Part shown: positions 16,243 through 25,857 of the stretch, piece by piece
Layout of the letters: every line of letters begins with the position of its first letter
How positions within the stretch are numbered: the stretch's first letter is position 1
NCBI GenBank assembly: GCA_963933115.1
Contig: CAWVSL010000012.1
Coordinates: forward strand, 8,204 to 72,203
Reading direction: 5' to 3'
Origin: JALJPB01 sp963933115
Lineage (GTDB): Bacteria; Pseudomonadota; Gammaproteobacteria; Enterobacterales; Alteromonadaceae
Length of the DNA stretch: 64,000 nucleotides
Program-made: the position numbers and the translations under genes
The notes under the pieces: model-generated
The model's database searches: none
Told to the model about the DNA's origin: nothing
What the model saw: only the letters and a program-made list of their open reading frames with translations

Positions 16243-17076
16243 TTGAGTAAAATTAACCATATTGAGCAGAGCCTCAATCGCATTTGGGCTTTAGCAAAAT
16301 TTGAATTGATAAGACTATTTCTAACTAAGCGTGGCATGGTAGCTATTCTTGCTTTCGTTACCGCGTGGTTCCTTATTCTTTATTACCCTGTTAATTCTGC
16401 AGTAAGTATTGTTGGCTCTGATAATTTTAAAGACATGATAGAAGATACCTTTGGTATTTTAGGATTATCTGCACTGCTCAATTGGCAGGTATCAGAATTT
16501 ACTATTTATTGGTTAATTGCCCTTTATTCTTTTCCAGTATTTGCCTTAGGAGCATCAAGTGATCAAACCTGTGCCGACCGTACTCGAGGTACTCTTCGAT
16601 TTATATCACTTAGGGCAACTCGTAATGAAATCCTTTTGGGTCGATTTAGTGGTCAAGTAGTCATCATTGCTATCCTTATATTACTAACCTTGCTTGCCAC
16701 GACGGCCATGGCATGGTGGCGAGATAGTGCCTTACTTGTGCCAGCATTAGTAAAAGCGAGTCATTTATTTATTCAGTTAATTATCGTTGTATTACCCTTT
16801 ATCGCCCTGACCAGCTTTTTCAATAGTTTCTTACGTTCGGCCAAGTTAACCAGTGTCGTTATTTTATTATTCTTTGGCTTAGGCTCGATGTTAATTGGTC
16901 TAATTAGCTATACATTATCGAGCGCTAATTATCTTAATTATGTATTTCCAGGGGTACAGTTAGGTGAAGTTGTCGGCCAAGATAAATTAACGTTTATCCA
17001 CTTCTTCATTCCCCTCATTCAAACTTGTTGTTATTTAGCGCTTGCTAGTATGTTTATGAAAAGGAGCGCTTTATGA
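16243..17076 (+). CDS. ABC-2 type transporter permease
   Basis: This is an integral membrane protein of 277 residues with about six hydrophobic segments. A cytoplasmic N-terminal helix (LAKFELIRLFLTKRG) precedes the first one, as in NosY/NatB-like ABC-2 permeases. The loop DRTRGTLRFISLRATRNEILLGR is the typical coupling region of these permeases. The start is TTG at 16243: an in-frame stop lies just upstream and the first internal methionine comes only at residue 32. The ATPase gene overlaps the stop by 4 bases (ATGA), so translation is coupled. The substrate is unknown. Confidence 0.85.
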   Translation: MSKINHIEQSLNRIWALAKFELIRLFLTKRGMVAILAFVTAWFLILYYPVNSAVSIVGSDNFKDMIEDTFGILGLSALLNWQVSEFTIYWLIALYSFPVFALGASSDQTCADRTRGTLRFISLRATRNEILLGRFSGQVVIIAILILLTLLATTAMAWWRDSALLVPALVKASHLFIQLIIVVLPFIALTSFFNSFLRSAKLTSVVILLFFGLGSMLIGLISYTLSSANYLNYVFPGVQLGEVVGQDKLTFIHFFIPLIQTCCYLALASMFMKRSAL

Positions 17077-18029
17077 TAATTTCACCCAATAACTTTCCAC
17101 TAATTAAGGTTAGTCAATTAAGTAAAATTTTTGGTAATAAACAAGCACTAAATCAAGTCGACTTTGAAATTGTTAAAGGAGAGCCTGTCGCTTTAGTGGG
17201 TCCTAATGGTGCAGGTAAAACGACCTTATTTAGCTTAATGTGTGGTTATATACAACCCAGTGCTGGTCAAATATCTATATTAGGACATCAAGCAGGTAGC
17301 GCAGCAACCTTTGGAAAATTAGCCGCTTTACCACAAGATGCCCAATTAGATCCGCGTTTTTCAATTGCTCATCAATTAAAATTTTATGCTCAGCTTCAGG
17401 GGTTTACTAATAAAAAAAGCCAATTTGAAGCAGAACGGACCCTAGATCTCGTCGGTTTAAAAGACGTACTCAATGAAAAGCCGGAGTCACTATCACATGG
17501 CATGCGCAAACGTGTCACTATAGCCCAAGCGCTCATTGGTGCACCAGAGATAGTCATGCTTGATGAAGCTACTGCAGGACTTGATCCACTGCACGCACGC
17601 GAAATCAGACAATTAGTCGCTAACTTATCAGGCGAAATAACCTTTATATTAAGTTCTCATGACTTAAGCGAGCTGGAGCGTTTATGCCAACAAGTACTAT
17701 TTTTAGAGCATGGTGTTTTACATCAACATCAAAATAGTAGTAATGACAGTTTAAGCCAAAAGCAGCAAACGTTTATCACTCTTAAAATGGCGAATAATAT
17801 TCCCAACTTTGAACAAGCGTTTCTCGCTATAGACCAAGTTTGTGATGTTACTCAAACTCAAGATAAAGAATATTTACTTACGGTTAATCCAAGAGTCGAG
17901 TTAACCCTAGAATCGAACGCTGCGTTTTTGCCCATTGATATCCAAATATTAAAGCTATGTCATGATAATAAATGGGTTTATCGTCAATTAATCAATGGTA
18001 AAACATTGGAAAATAAACTTTTTAATTAA
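17073..18029 (+). CDS. ABC transporter ATP-binding protein
   Basis: This is the 318-residue ATPase subunit of the ABC-2 exporter whose permease is encoded immediately upstream. It has Walker A GPNGAGKT at residues 43-50, signature LSHGMRKR at 140-147, Walker B VMLDEA at 161-166 and an H-loop histidine in ILSSHDLSELE. The C-terminal 90 residues after the nucleotide-binding domain are an accessory region common in NatA/CcmA-like ATPases. The operon seems to contain only these two genes. No copper-binding or accessory gene is nearby to indicate the exported compound. Confidence 0.92.
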   Translation: MIISPNNFPLIKVSQLSKIFGNKQALNQVDFEIVKGEPVALVGPNGAGKTTLFSLMCGYIQPSAGQISILGHQAGSAATFGKLAALPQDAQLDPRFSIAHQLKFYAQLQGFTNKKSQFEAERTLDLVGLKDVLNEKPESLSHGMRKRVTIAQALIGAPEIVMLDEATAGLDPLHAREIRQLVANLSGEITFILSSHDLSELERLCQQVLFLEHGVLHQHQNSSNDSLSQKQQTFITLKMANNIPNFEQAFLAIDQVCDVTQTQDKEYLLTVNPRVELTLESNAAFLPIDIQILKLCHDNKWVYRQLINGKTLENKLFN

Positions 18030-18188
18030 TACTGTAAGTCATGACATAAATCAAACTAGGTCCACTTGTAAAATATTTCTAAAAGAGATGTTCTCAGAGC
18101 GCGTGGTGTCAGTTTAATTACAGACTTTATATTTAAAGTTGTAATTTGTATTCAAGCTTATCTTTTAAGTGTTTTAACGGAGTAAAAG

Positions 18189-18512
18189 TCAATCCAATAA
18201 TAAATAAATAACAAACACAAGCCAACTTAACGCTAATAATAGCCAGGGTAATTTGACCTGATAGTGCCTGTTTTTATCAACATAAACTTCATCACTAACC
18301 GTTTGTAACTTCTCTTTTTGTTTGATTTGTACTTTTCGATCTTTATCCCGAGTTCTTGCTTTTTTACTTTGTTGTTTCTTATATTCACTGATACCTTTTT
18401 CAATACCTTGGGCAATGAGTTTGGTTTGCTCTTTGGTCTGCCCTGGTTTTTTTATTGACTTCGCTACTTTCATACCTTGGTCTTGTACCTCTGGCGATAT
18501 TTTATTCGTCAT
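18189..18512 (-). CDS. DUF2956 family membrane-anchored protein
   Basis: This 107-residue protein has a highly basic N-terminal part (KKPGQTKEQTKLIAQGIEKG, then KKQQSKKARTRDKDRK) and a single C-terminal membrane helix (residues about 88-106). I recognise the DUF2956 family of marine gammaproteobacteria; its function is unknown. The ATG begins one base after the stop codon of the bicupin gene, so the two are translationally coupled and probably one operon. Confidence 0.82.
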   Translation of the reverse strand: MTNKISPEVQDQGMKVAKSIKKPGQTKEQTKLIAQGIEKGISEYKKQQSKKARTRDKDRKVQIKQKEKLQTVSDEVYVDKNRHYQVKLPWLLLALSWLVFVIYLLLD

Positions 18513-18513
18513 T

Positions 18514-19149
18514 TTATAAATGCCCTACTTTCACTAAAATTAGCGTATCTTGTTCAACATATGGGTTATGACGACTCATGTGAGGTGATCTTATCCAACT
18601 GCCTATGGGATACCTACCCTGTTCATCAATAAGTTCACCGCTAATCACATAGATCTCTTCCCCACCAGCATGGACATGTGGCTGAAACTTTTCTCCTGCA
18701 GGCCAAAATACTAATGCCGTAGATTCAGTACCAAAACTATGCAAAGGCATCACTTTCAAGTTGCCATTACCTTGAAGCCATGGTGCATTTTGGCTGTCAA
18801 TATGAATATGTTGGCAGTCTTTTGGTTGAAACTGATGAAGCTTCACTAACAAAACACAGCCCTTAAGACTAAAAGGGGCATGTCTAAAACCTTTAGGGTT
18901 TCTCAAATAACTTCCTGCTGGGTAGTTACCTGTTTCATCTGAAAAAACACCCTCAATAACAAATATCTCTTCACCTTTTGGATGGTCATGTGAGGTAAAA
19001 CTTGCGCCGGGGTCATATCGAACAATACTGGTTGCATGACCGCGCTCAGCCTCTTCTCTAGCGAGGGGCTTGCGCCATACTCCCTCTTGAGGACTTGCTA
19101 GCCAGTCTTGCTGTGAACTATCAATGACTACTTTTTGACTAAAATCCAT
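18514..19149 (-). CDS. Bicupin protein, ChrR-like cupin repeats
   Basis: About 212 residues form two homologous cupin domains. Each has the metal-binding pattern (SHDHPKGEEIFVIEGVF in the first, PHVHAGGEEIYVISGEL in the second) followed by a G-Y-P-G-S-x-R-x-P strand and a histidine in RHAPF or RHNPY. This arrangement is that of ChrR-type anti-sigma cupin folds, but no zinc-binding anti-sigma helix or adjacent ECF sigma gene is visible, so an enzymatic or metal-sensing role is equally possible. The start is uncertain: similarity to the family begins at the ATG at 19149, whereas a GGAGG lies 18 bases upstream and the frame stays open to GTG codons at 19200. Confidence 0.78.
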   Translation of the reverse strand: MDFSQKVVIDSSQQDWLASPQEGVWRKPLAREEAERGHATSIVRYDPGASFTSHDHPKGEEIFVIEGVFSDETGNYPAGSYLRNPKGFRHAPFSLKGCVLLVKLHQFQPKDCQHIHIDSQNAPWLQGNGNLKVMPLHSFGTESTALVFWPAGEKFQPHVHAGGEEIYVISGELIDEQGRYPIGSWIRSPHMSRHNPYVEQDTLILVKVGHL

Positions 19150-19428
19150 ATTTAAAATTTTACTATCCTCCCAATAACACGTTGACAATACGTCCACCAC
19201 AACCGAGATAAAAAATAAGCATTTGCTTTAGTGCTTATTGGTGGCAAAGAAAGTAACCGATGATATTTGATGTTAAAGTAGTACAATACCTCACTGAGGC
19301 ATTGCATCAAAACACAATCGTCGCTGAATGAGTCTTACAAAAGCTAATATCAGAAAAATGTTAACCAACTTGTTTAAATGAGCTGTTAATATTATTCTTA
19401 AATTATTGTTTCTACTGGGGATAAACAA

Positions 19429-20175
19429 ATGAAATTAAATTGCGATTTAGGTGAAAGCTTCGGCAGTTGGCAGATGAGCGCTGACGCCCAAGTTATGCCT
19501 TATATCGATCAAGCCAATATCGCTTGTGGCTTTCATGCAGGTGATCCCTTAGTTATTCATAAAACGCTATTACTTGCCAAGCAACATAAGGTAAGTATTG
19601 GCGCTCACCCCAGTTACCCTGATTTAGTTGGCTTTGGCCGTCGTTCGATGAACTGTTCAGAAGAAGAAATCACCGCCTTTGTACTTTATCAAATTTCAGC
19701 CATCGATGGCATGGCGCAATCTTTGGGATTAACAGTAGATTACGTCAAACCCCATGGCGCATTATACAATGACATGATGGTTGCCCCTAAAATAATGAAG
19801 GCGATCTTAACTGCGACTCATCAGTACCAACACATCAATAATAAAAGAAACGTTCCTCTAAAATTAATGATACAAGCAACACCTGAAGTTGAGCAATACC
19901 AAAAAAGTGCACGTCACTTTAATATTGAGTTACTGACCGAAGCTTTTGCGGACAGATGCTATCAAGATAACGGTAAGCTAGTCTCAAGAAATATTGAGGG
20001 CGCAGTTCATCATGCGGAAAAAACACTTGAACAAGTTAGACAACTTATTAATCATGGTTCAGTTACCACAAACAGTGGTAACAAACTGCGAATCAATGCC
20101 GATAGTTTATGTCTACATGGCGATAATGATGATAGTGTGAAAGCTATTGCTGATATCAGAGCATTAATCGTTTAA
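19429..20175 (+). CDS. pxpA: 5-oxoprolinase subunit PxpA (LamB/YcsF family)
   Basis: This is subunit A of the ATP-dependent prokaryotic 5-oxoprolinase, which opens 5-oxoproline (pyroglutamate) to glutamate. The 248-residue product has the family opening KLNCDLGESFGSW and the blocks ANIACGFHAGDP, IGAHPSYPDLVGFGRR, YVKPHGALYN, FADRCYQDNGKLVSR and LCLHGDNDDSV. Subunits B and C follow directly, which is diagnostic of the Pxp complex. The start is the ATG at 19429, with GGGG about 10 bases upstream. The order A-B-C with short spacing indicates one transcript. Confidence 0.95.
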   Translation: MKLNCDLGESFGSWQMSADAQVMPYIDQANIACGFHAGDPLVIHKTLLLAKQHKVSIGAHPSYPDLVGFGRRSMNCSEEEITAFVLYQISAIDGMAQSLGLTVDYVKPHGALYNDMMVAPKIMKAILTATHQYQHINNKRNVPLKLMIQATPEVEQYQKSARHFNIELLTEAFADRCYQDNGKLVSRNIEGAVHHAEKTLEQVRQLINHGSVTTNSGNKLRINADSLCLHGDNDDSVKAIADIRALIV

Positions 20176-20196
20176 TTACTCATAAGTGCCCAGTAA

Positions 20197-20925
20197 ATGA
20201 CTACTGATTTTAACATTGAAATTGCTGGAGAAAATGCGCTAATCATCTACTTTGAGCCGAGCTCAAATCAGCAACTGATTTCAGAAAAAATTCAATTAGC
20301 ACAAGTGCTTATTTCCGAAAAGTTAAACACAGAAGTCATTGATCTCATTCCAGCTTACAGCTCTATTCTTATTGTTTTTAATATGGTCATTGTTGACCAC
20401 CATCAATTAACCAGCCGACTCCAATGGCTCTTAGCAAACATTTCAAACATGCCAAACCGTTTAGGCGACTTAAAGAACAAAATTAAAAAAAACATTGTTA
20501 ATTTACCGATTTATTATTCACTAGAGTCGGGGCCCGATTTAGCGAAAGTTGCAAATCAAGCCAATTTAACCATAGAACAAGTCATTCAACTTCACCAAAG
20601 CCAACCTTATCAAGTATTCACTGTTGGCTTTGCACCAGGCTTTGCCTATTTAGGTAATGTTAATGAGCGTATTGCTACACCAAGATTAAATACACCTCGC
20701 CATAAAGTCCCTAAGGGCAGCGTTGGTATTGCTGACAATCAAACGGCTGTTTATCCAAATGACTCTCCGGGTGGCTGGAATATTATTGGCCTCTGCCCTA
20801 CTAAGATGTTTACCCTTAATGAAAACCCTGCGATGCCAATACAAGTTGGAGATACTGTTAAATTTTATCGTATTTCCAGATCAGAATTTTTAGCCCTTGG
20901 TGGTATTTTAGGTGCTGTATCATGA
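20197..20925 (+). CDS. pxpB: 5-oxoprolinase subunit PxpB (KipI family)
   Basis: This 242-residue subunit belongs to the KipI/cyclophilin-like family. It has VFTVGFAPGFAYLGNV, TPRLNTPRHKVPKGSVGIADNQTAVYP in conserved form, and SPGGWNIIG. In Bacillus the homologue KipI inhibits the sporulation kinase KinA, but with PxpA and PxpC it forms 5-oxoprolinase, which is the expected role here. It starts 21 bases after pxpA and its stop overlaps the start of pxpC by 4 bases (ATGA). Confidence 0.94.
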   Translation: MTTDFNIEIAGENALIIYFEPSSNQQLISEKIQLAQVLISEKLNTEVIDLIPAYSSILIVFNMVIVDHHQLTSRLQWLLANISNMPNRLGDLKNKIKKNIVNLPIYYSLESGPDLAKVANQANLTIEQVIQLHQSQPYQVFTVGFAPGFAYLGNVNERIATPRLNTPRHKVPKGSVGIADNQTAVYPNDSPGGWNIIGLCPTKMFTLNENPAMPIQVGDTVKFYRISRSEFLALGGILGAVS

Positions 20926-21914
20926 GACAAATTGCATCACATAAAAAACACATAAGTTTAGGTTTTATTGTTAAAAAGCCGGGTATATTAAGTTTAATTC
21001 AGGATAACGGCCGTTATGGTTATTTTAATCTTGGTCTGACTAATGGTGGTCCACTCGATAGACCGGCTTTTTATTGGGCCAACCGCTTATGTGGTAATAA
21101 GATCAACAGCAGTGTTATTGAAATAACCATGGGTGGTTTAATTTTAATTGCACAAGTAGATACTGTTATCGCTGTCGCAGGTGCCACTATCCCAATGGCA
21201 ATTAACGGCGAACAAAAAGAGCTATGGCGTAGTTATCAAATAAAAGCTGGTGATACCCTGTCCTTTGGTTATAGCCAAATAGGTATTCGTAGTTATCTGG
21301 CCGTTAAGGGCGGATTTACGATTCCTCAGATATTTGGCAGTTCTTCGACGGTATGTCGGGAAGGTATTGGTGGCCTAAATGGCGACAAAATAAAAGTTAA
21401 CGATATTCTCCCCTGCGAAAAGTCCCCCTCAAGACAAAACCTAATCAATGGTGACAAAAATTTACAACTTGCTAAGCAATACCGACCAAAGTATAGCAAT
21501 AACGTAACGTTACGCACGGTCGCTGGCTATCAACAAAGCGACTTTTCACCAGAACAACAAGCGCTATTTTATTCAAGCGAATATTGTGTGAGTCAGTATT
21601 ATGATCGGATGGGCTATCGTCTTGAAGGCAAAAAGATAAAATCAAAAATTAAAGGTATTGTTTCTGAGGGTATTTGTCATGGTGCTATTCAAATTCCAGC
21701 GGATGGCCAACCAATCGTGCTGCTTAATGATAGGCAAAGCATTGGGGGTTATCCTAAAATTGGCAGTGTTATTGATCTTGATACCGCTAAATTGAGTCAA
21801 CTTAGCCAAGGAGGAAAGATAGAATTTAGAAAAATAACTATCGATGAAGCACATCGGGTATGGCATCAAAATATAAACCTTATTAATCAAATAACACTTA
21901 CCCATTGTAATTAA
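20922..21914 (+). CDS. pxpC: 5-oxoprolinase subunit PxpC (KipA/biotin-dependent carboxyltransferase-like)
   Basis: This 330-residue subunit has the pattern GILSLIQDNGRYGYFNLGLTNGGPLD at the N-terminus, the central ISFGYSQIGIRSYLAVKGGF-like strand, and YDRMGYRLEG and HGAIQIPADGQPIVLLNDRQSIGGYPKIG towards the C-terminus (motifs given in part). It is homologous to the carboxyltransferase part of urea amidolyase. It completes the PxpABC complex and overlaps pxpB by 4 bases. The first 10 residues are rich in His and Lys and probably precede the domain. Confidence 0.94.
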   Translation: MRQIASHKKHISLGFIVKKPGILSLIQDNGRYGYFNLGLTNGGPLDRPAFYWANRLCGNKINSSVIEITMGGLILIAQVDTVIAVAGATIPMAINGEQKELWRSYQIKAGDTLSFGYSQIGIRSYLAVKGGFTIPQIFGSSSTVCREGIGGLNGDKIKVNDILPCEKSPSRQNLINGDKNLQLAKQYRPKYSNNVTLRTVAGYQQSDFSPEQQALFYSSEYCVSQYYDRMGYRLEGKKIKSKIKGIVSEGICHGAIQIPADGQPIVLLNDRQSIGGYPKIGSVIDLDTAKLSQLSQGGKIEFRKITIDEAHRVWHQNINLINQITLTHCN

Positions 21915-22059
21915 CCTTAAAAAATTCTTTACTGATTTAGTTGAGCAATATTCAACATTTCACCTACAAATGAGTCAATAACTGTGGCAAAATAACAACG
22001 TTTTTCACCATTGCACCATTAGCAATAAATTAGCAACAAATCGGTATTTATTTTTAGTT

Positions 22060-22914
22060 ATGACAGCAGCATTAATTGATGGCAAAGCTATTGCCTCGCA
22101 AGTTAGACAAGCAGTAAAAGAAAAAGTAAGTCAGCGTTTAAACGTGGGTTTACGCCCTCCTGGTTTAGCGGTAATTCTTGTCGGGAGTGATCCCGCCTCT
22201 CAAGTCTATGTTGGCAGTAAACGCAAAGCTTGTGAAGAGGTTGGCTTTGTTTCTCGCTCTTATGATATGCCTAAAACAACCACTGAGGATGAGTTATTTT
22301 CTTTAATTGATGAACTTAATCGAGATAATGCAATTGATGGGATATTAGTACAATTACCTTTGCCTGAAGGTTTAGACGCTAACTTGGTGATTGAACATAT
22401 TAACCCTGAAAAAGATGTTGACGGTTTTCATCCCTTTAATGTCGGCAAATTAGTTTTACGCCAGCCGGGCTTGCGTCCCTGTACACCAAAAGGCATCATG
22501 ACACTAATTGAATCGACAGGTGTTAATCCGCATGGTTTAGAGGCTTTAGTTGTTGGAGCGTCAAATATTGTCGGTCGACCAATGACTTTAGAATTATTAC
22601 TTGCCGGTTGTACTGTTACTACTACCCATCGCTTTACAAAAGATTTAGAAGCTAAGGTGAGGAACGCTGACTTGCTGGTAGTTGCGGTAGGTAAGCCTGC
22701 ATTTATTCCTGGCGAATGGATAAAACAAGGGGCAATTGTTATTGATGTCGGCATAAACCGACTAGACACCGGAAAATTAGTGGGTGACGTTGGCTTTGAT
22801 ATTGCTCAAACTAAAGCCGCTCATATAACCCCAGTCCCTGGTGGGGTAGGTCCAATGACAGTCGCAAGTTTAATTGAAAACACCTTAATTGCCTGCGAAA
22901 AATTCGGTAAATAA
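22060..22914 (+). CDS. folD: Bifunctional methylenetetrahydrofolate dehydrogenase/cyclohydrolase FolD
   Basis: FolD interconverts 5,10-methylene-, methenyl- and 10-formyl-tetrahydrofolate, feeding one-carbon units to purine, thymidylate and initiator-tRNA formylation. The 284-residue product has the catalytic Y50 and K54 in YVGSKRKACEEVG, QLPLPEG, DGFHP, the NADP-binding GASNIVGRPM, and TPVPGGVGPMT at the end. Length is as usual. The gene is convergent with cysS, and both end at a shared hairpin. The AT-rich region before the ATG lacks a strong ribosome binding site. Confidence 0.97.
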   Translation: MTAALIDGKAIASQVRQAVKEKVSQRLNVGLRPPGLAVILVGSDPASQVYVGSKRKACEEVGFVSRSYDMPKTTTEDELFSLIDELNRDNAIDGILVQLPLPEGLDANLVIEHINPEKDVDGFHPFNVGKLVLRQPGLRPCTPKGIMTLIESTGVNPHGLEALVVGASNIVGRPMTLELLLAGCTVTTTHRFTKDLEAKVRNADLLVVAVGKPAFIPGEWIKQGAIVIDVGINRLDTGKLVGDVGFDIAQTKAAHITPVPGGVGPMTVASLIENTLIACEKFGK

Positions 22915-22923
22915 ACTATTGGC

Positions 22924-22955
22924 TATCAGCCATCAGAAACATCTGATGGCTGATA
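22924..22955. terminator. Terminator hairpin between folD and cysS
   Basis: Perfect 14-bp stem TATCAGCCATCAGA / TCTGATGGCTGATA with a 4-base loop AACA, directly after the folD stop and 35 bases from the convergent cysS stop. A weak pyrimidine tract (CTCTTCCTTTT) follows on the plus strand. Confidence 0.78.
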
Positions 22956-22989
22956 ACTCTTCCTTTTAGCAGCAGACCTACGCTTGGTA

Positions 22990-24366
22990 TTAAGCTTTAC
23001 GCCAAGTGGTACCGTTAGCGCTATCTTCTAAGCTAATTTTCATTTCATTGAGTTTATCCCGCGCTTCATCAGCAGCAGCCCAATTTTTATCAGCCCTTGC
23101 ATCATTTCGCTGTTTTATTAACGCTTCAATGATTGTTGACTCATCATCTAAATCGCCTTGTAAAAAAGCTTCAGGGGAATTTTGTGCGATACCTAAGACT
23201 TCACCCAATTTAACCAAGACGAAGGCTAGCTCAGCTGACTTACTGTCTTGTTCAGCTTTTAATCGATTAATTTCTTTGGCTAAGTCAAATAGTACTGCCA
23301 TAGCTTCAGGGCAATTAAAATCATCGTTCATCGCTTTTTCAAATCGTTGAGCATAGACGTTATCACTCAAGGAAATCTCAGTTAACTCAATATCCCTTAA
23401 AGCAATATATAGACGTTCTAGGCTTGAACGTGCTTGACTTAGATTTTCTTGCGAATAATTGAGCTGACTACGGTAGTGACTTGATGTTAAAAAGAAACGT
23501 ACAGTTTCAGCATCGTATTCTTGTAAAACACTACGTAGCGTAAAAAAATTATTTAATGACTTAGACATTTTTTCTTTATTTATTTGTACCATACCGCCAT
23601 GCATCCAATAATTAACATAGGGTGTATCAAAGGCACAACAAGACTGAGCAATTTCATTTTCGTGATGAGGGAACTGAAGATCTGAACCACCACCGTGAAT
23701 ATCAAAGTGACTACCTAGGTGTTTGCTGTTCATCGCAGAACATTCAATATGCCAACCTGGACGGCCTTTGCCCCAGACTGAATCCCAACTAGGTTCACCT
23801 GGTTTTGCCATTTTCCATAAAACAAAGTCCATTGGACTCCGTTTAGCATCATCGACATCAACACGTGCACCAGCTTGCAACATATCAAGGTTTTGCAAAC
23901 TTAATTTGCCATAATCTTTAAACGTTTTCACTTCAAAAAAAACATCGCCATTACTAGCAACGTAGGCATGGCCTCGTTCAATCAAACGTTCGATTAAGGT
24001 GATGATTTCTGGCATGTGTCCGGTAACTGTCGGAGCAATATCAGGGCGCAAAATATTTAAATCGTCAAAGTCTTGATACATCTCTTGGGTCATACGCGAC
24101 GTTAAACTGTCACACGTCTCATTATTTTCTTGCGCTCGCTTAATGATTTTATCGTCTACATCAGTGATATTACGGACGTGTGTAACGTCATAACCTAAGT
24201 ATTTTAAATAACGAGCGATAATATCAAAGGCAACATAGGTTCTAGCATGGCCGATATGAAGAAAGTCGTAAATAGTAATACCACAAACATATAAGCCAAC
24301 CTTCCCTTCAACAATAGGTGTAAATACTTCTTTTTGTCGGCTTAAGGTATTGTAAATTTGTAGCAT
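22990..24366 (-). CDS. cysS: Cysteinyl-tRNA synthetase
   Basis: This enzyme charges tRNA-Cys. The 458-residue class I synthetase shows the HIGH motif at residues 37-40, KMSKS at 266-270, and the zinc ligands C28, C209, H234 and E238 that discriminate cysteine from serine. The DALR-like anticodon-binding C-terminal domain follows and ends GTTWRKA. Length agrees with E. coli CysS (461). It is convergent with folD and divergent from ppiB, the conserved gammaproteobacterial arrangement. Confidence 0.98.
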   Translation of the reverse strand: MLQIYNTLSRQKEVFTPIVEGKVGLYVCGITIYDFLHIGHARTYVAFDIIARYLKYLGYDVTHVRNITDVDDKIIKRAQENNETCDSLTSRMTQEMYQDFDDLNILRPDIAPTVTGHMPEIITLIERLIERGHAYVASNGDVFFEVKTFKDYGKLSLQNLDMLQAGARVDVDDAKRSPMDFVLWKMAKPGEPSWDSVWGKGRPGWHIECSAMNSKHLGSHFDIHGGGSDLQFPHHENEIAQSCCAFDTPYVNYWMHGGMVQINKEKMSKSLNNFFTLRSVLQEYDAETVRFFLTSSHYRSQLNYSQENLSQARSSLERLYIALRDIELTEISLSDNVYAQRFEKAMNDDFNCPEAMAVLFDLAKEINRLKAEQDSKSAELAFVLVKLGEVLGIAQNSPEAFLQGDLDDESTIIEALIKQRNDARADKNWAAADEARDKLNEMKISLEDSANGTTWRKA

Positions 24367-24544
24367 AACTTTAATGATTCTCTGTAATTAAATAATAAAT
24401 TTACTCTTAAGAAGAGTGATAAGCGGCAATTGTACCTTAACAAAACAAAATGGTCATCAGATCTACACATTTTCACTAAGAAATACGCTACAATCACCCT
24501 ACTAATTTTAGTACAACTTTATTAATAGCACTTACGAGAGAAAT

Positions 24545-25036
24545 ATGATTACTTTAAAAACGAACCTTGGCGATATTAAAATTGAATTGAACTCTGATAA
24601 AGCCCCTATCTCAGCTAAAAATTTCGAACAATACGTTGAAGATGGCTTTTATAACGGTACTATTTTTCATCGTGTCATTAAAGGTTTCATGGCACAAGGT
24701 GGTGGGTTTGCTGCAGGCATGGAAGAAAAAGAATCTCGTGCTAGTATCCGAAACGAAGCAAACAATGGCTTAAGTAATACACGTGGTACTTTAGCTATGG
24801 CGCGAACTAATGATCCACATTCGGCATCTGCCCAATTCTTTATTAACCTAAATGACAATGACTTTTTAGATCATAAAAACGAGTCTGAAGCTGGCTGGGG
24901 ATATTGTGTTTTTGCTGAAGTTGTTGAAGGTATGGATGTTGTTGATAAAATGGCATTAGTTGAAACGGGTCGTCGTGATTATCATGATGATGTTCCAAAA
25001 GATGAAATTATCATTGAAACTTGTGAAATCTCTTAA
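24545..25036 (+). CDS. ppiB: Peptidyl-prolyl cis-trans isomerase B (cyclophilin)
   Basis: This is a cytoplasmic cyclophilin of 163 residues that accelerates proline isomerisation. Active-site blocks are present: FHRVIKGFMAQGG, AMARTNDPHSASAQFFINL, and a C-terminal WGYCVFAEVVEGMDVVD. There is no signal peptide, which distinguishes it from periplasmic PpiA. The ribosome binding site ACGAGAG lies just before the ATG. lpxH follows 40 bases later, as in E. coli, suggesting co-transcription. Confidence 0.96.
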   Translation: MITLKTNLGDIKIELNSDKAPISAKNFEQYVEDGFYNGTIFHRVIKGFMAQGGGFAAGMEEKESRASIRNEANNGLSNTRGTLAMARTNDPHSASAQFFINLNDNDFLDHKNESEAGWGYCVFAEVVEGMDVVDKMALVETGRRDYHDDVPKDEIIIETCEIS

Positions 25037-25076
25037 CTTGATATTTTTATTATAATTAAAATAGTAATTGAAATAA

Positions 25077-25838
25077 ATGCCGATGAATAAATCCATTAGT
25101 AACAAACAAAAAGAGCCAGTGACATACTTTGTCGCTGATCTTCATTTGAGCCAAAACAGAACTGATATTACAGATTGTTTTGTTTCATTTCTCAAGAATG
25201 AAGCGGTCTATGCACAAACCTTATATATATTAGGTGATTTGTTTGAAAGTTGGATTGGTGATGATGATGATAGTCCTTTTGTTGAAACCATTGCATCGGC
25301 ACTATTAACGTTGAAAAAAACAGGTACCTTTATCTATTATATTCATGGTAATAGAGACTTTTTACTTGGGAAGGAATATGCAAAAAGATGTGGGATGGCT
25401 TTATTACCTGAAGTTATACTCATTGATTTATATGGTCAACAAAGCGTAATAATGCATGGCGATACACTTTGTACTAGGGATGTTGGTTATCAAAAGTTTC
25501 GTAAAAAATCTCGCTCTTGGTGGTGGCAAACAATTATAAAAGCGCTACCGTTATCTGTCAGACGAAATAAAGCGGCCAATTACCGAAAACAAAGTGCAGC
25601 AGCAACCTCGATAAAATCACAAGATATTATGGATGTTACCGCATCAGAAGTTGTTAAATGTCTTGAAAAATATCAATGTCAGTGGCTGATTCATGGCCAT
25701 ACTCACCGACCTTTCGTTCATGACTTAATAGCAAATGATCAACCAGCAAAGCGAATAGTTTTAGGTGACTGGTATGAACAAGGCGCCTGGTTAAAAGTTG
25801 ATGCCAGTGGCTATACCCTAATGAACAAAGCATTTTAA
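25077..25838 (+). CDS. lpxH: UDP-2,3-diacylglucosamine diphosphatase LpxH
   Basis: LpxH hydrolyses UDP-2,3-diacylglucosamine to lipid X in lipid A synthesis at the inner-membrane surface. The 253-residue calcineurin-like phosphoesterase shows all metal-binding blocks: ADLHLS, GDLFESWIGDDD, HGNRDFLLG, MHGD and HGHTHRP. It starts at the ATG at 25077, with a second in-frame ATG two codons later that could also serve. It is slightly longer at the N-terminus than E. coli LpxH (240). Confidence 0.96.
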   Translation: MPMNKSISNKQKEPVTYFVADLHLSQNRTDITDCFVSFLKNEAVYAQTLYILGDLFESWIGDDDDSPFVETIASALLTLKKTGTFIYYIHGNRDFLLGKEYAKRCGMALLPEVILIDLYGQQSVIMHGDTLCTRDVGYQKFRKKSRSWWWQTIIKALPLSVRRNKAANYRKQSAAATSIKSQDIMDVTASEVVKCLEKYQCQWLIHGHTHRPFVHDLIANDQPAKRIVLGDWYEQGAWLKVDASGYTLMNKAF

Positions 25839-25857
25839 ACTTGATAAGAGTTGTCTA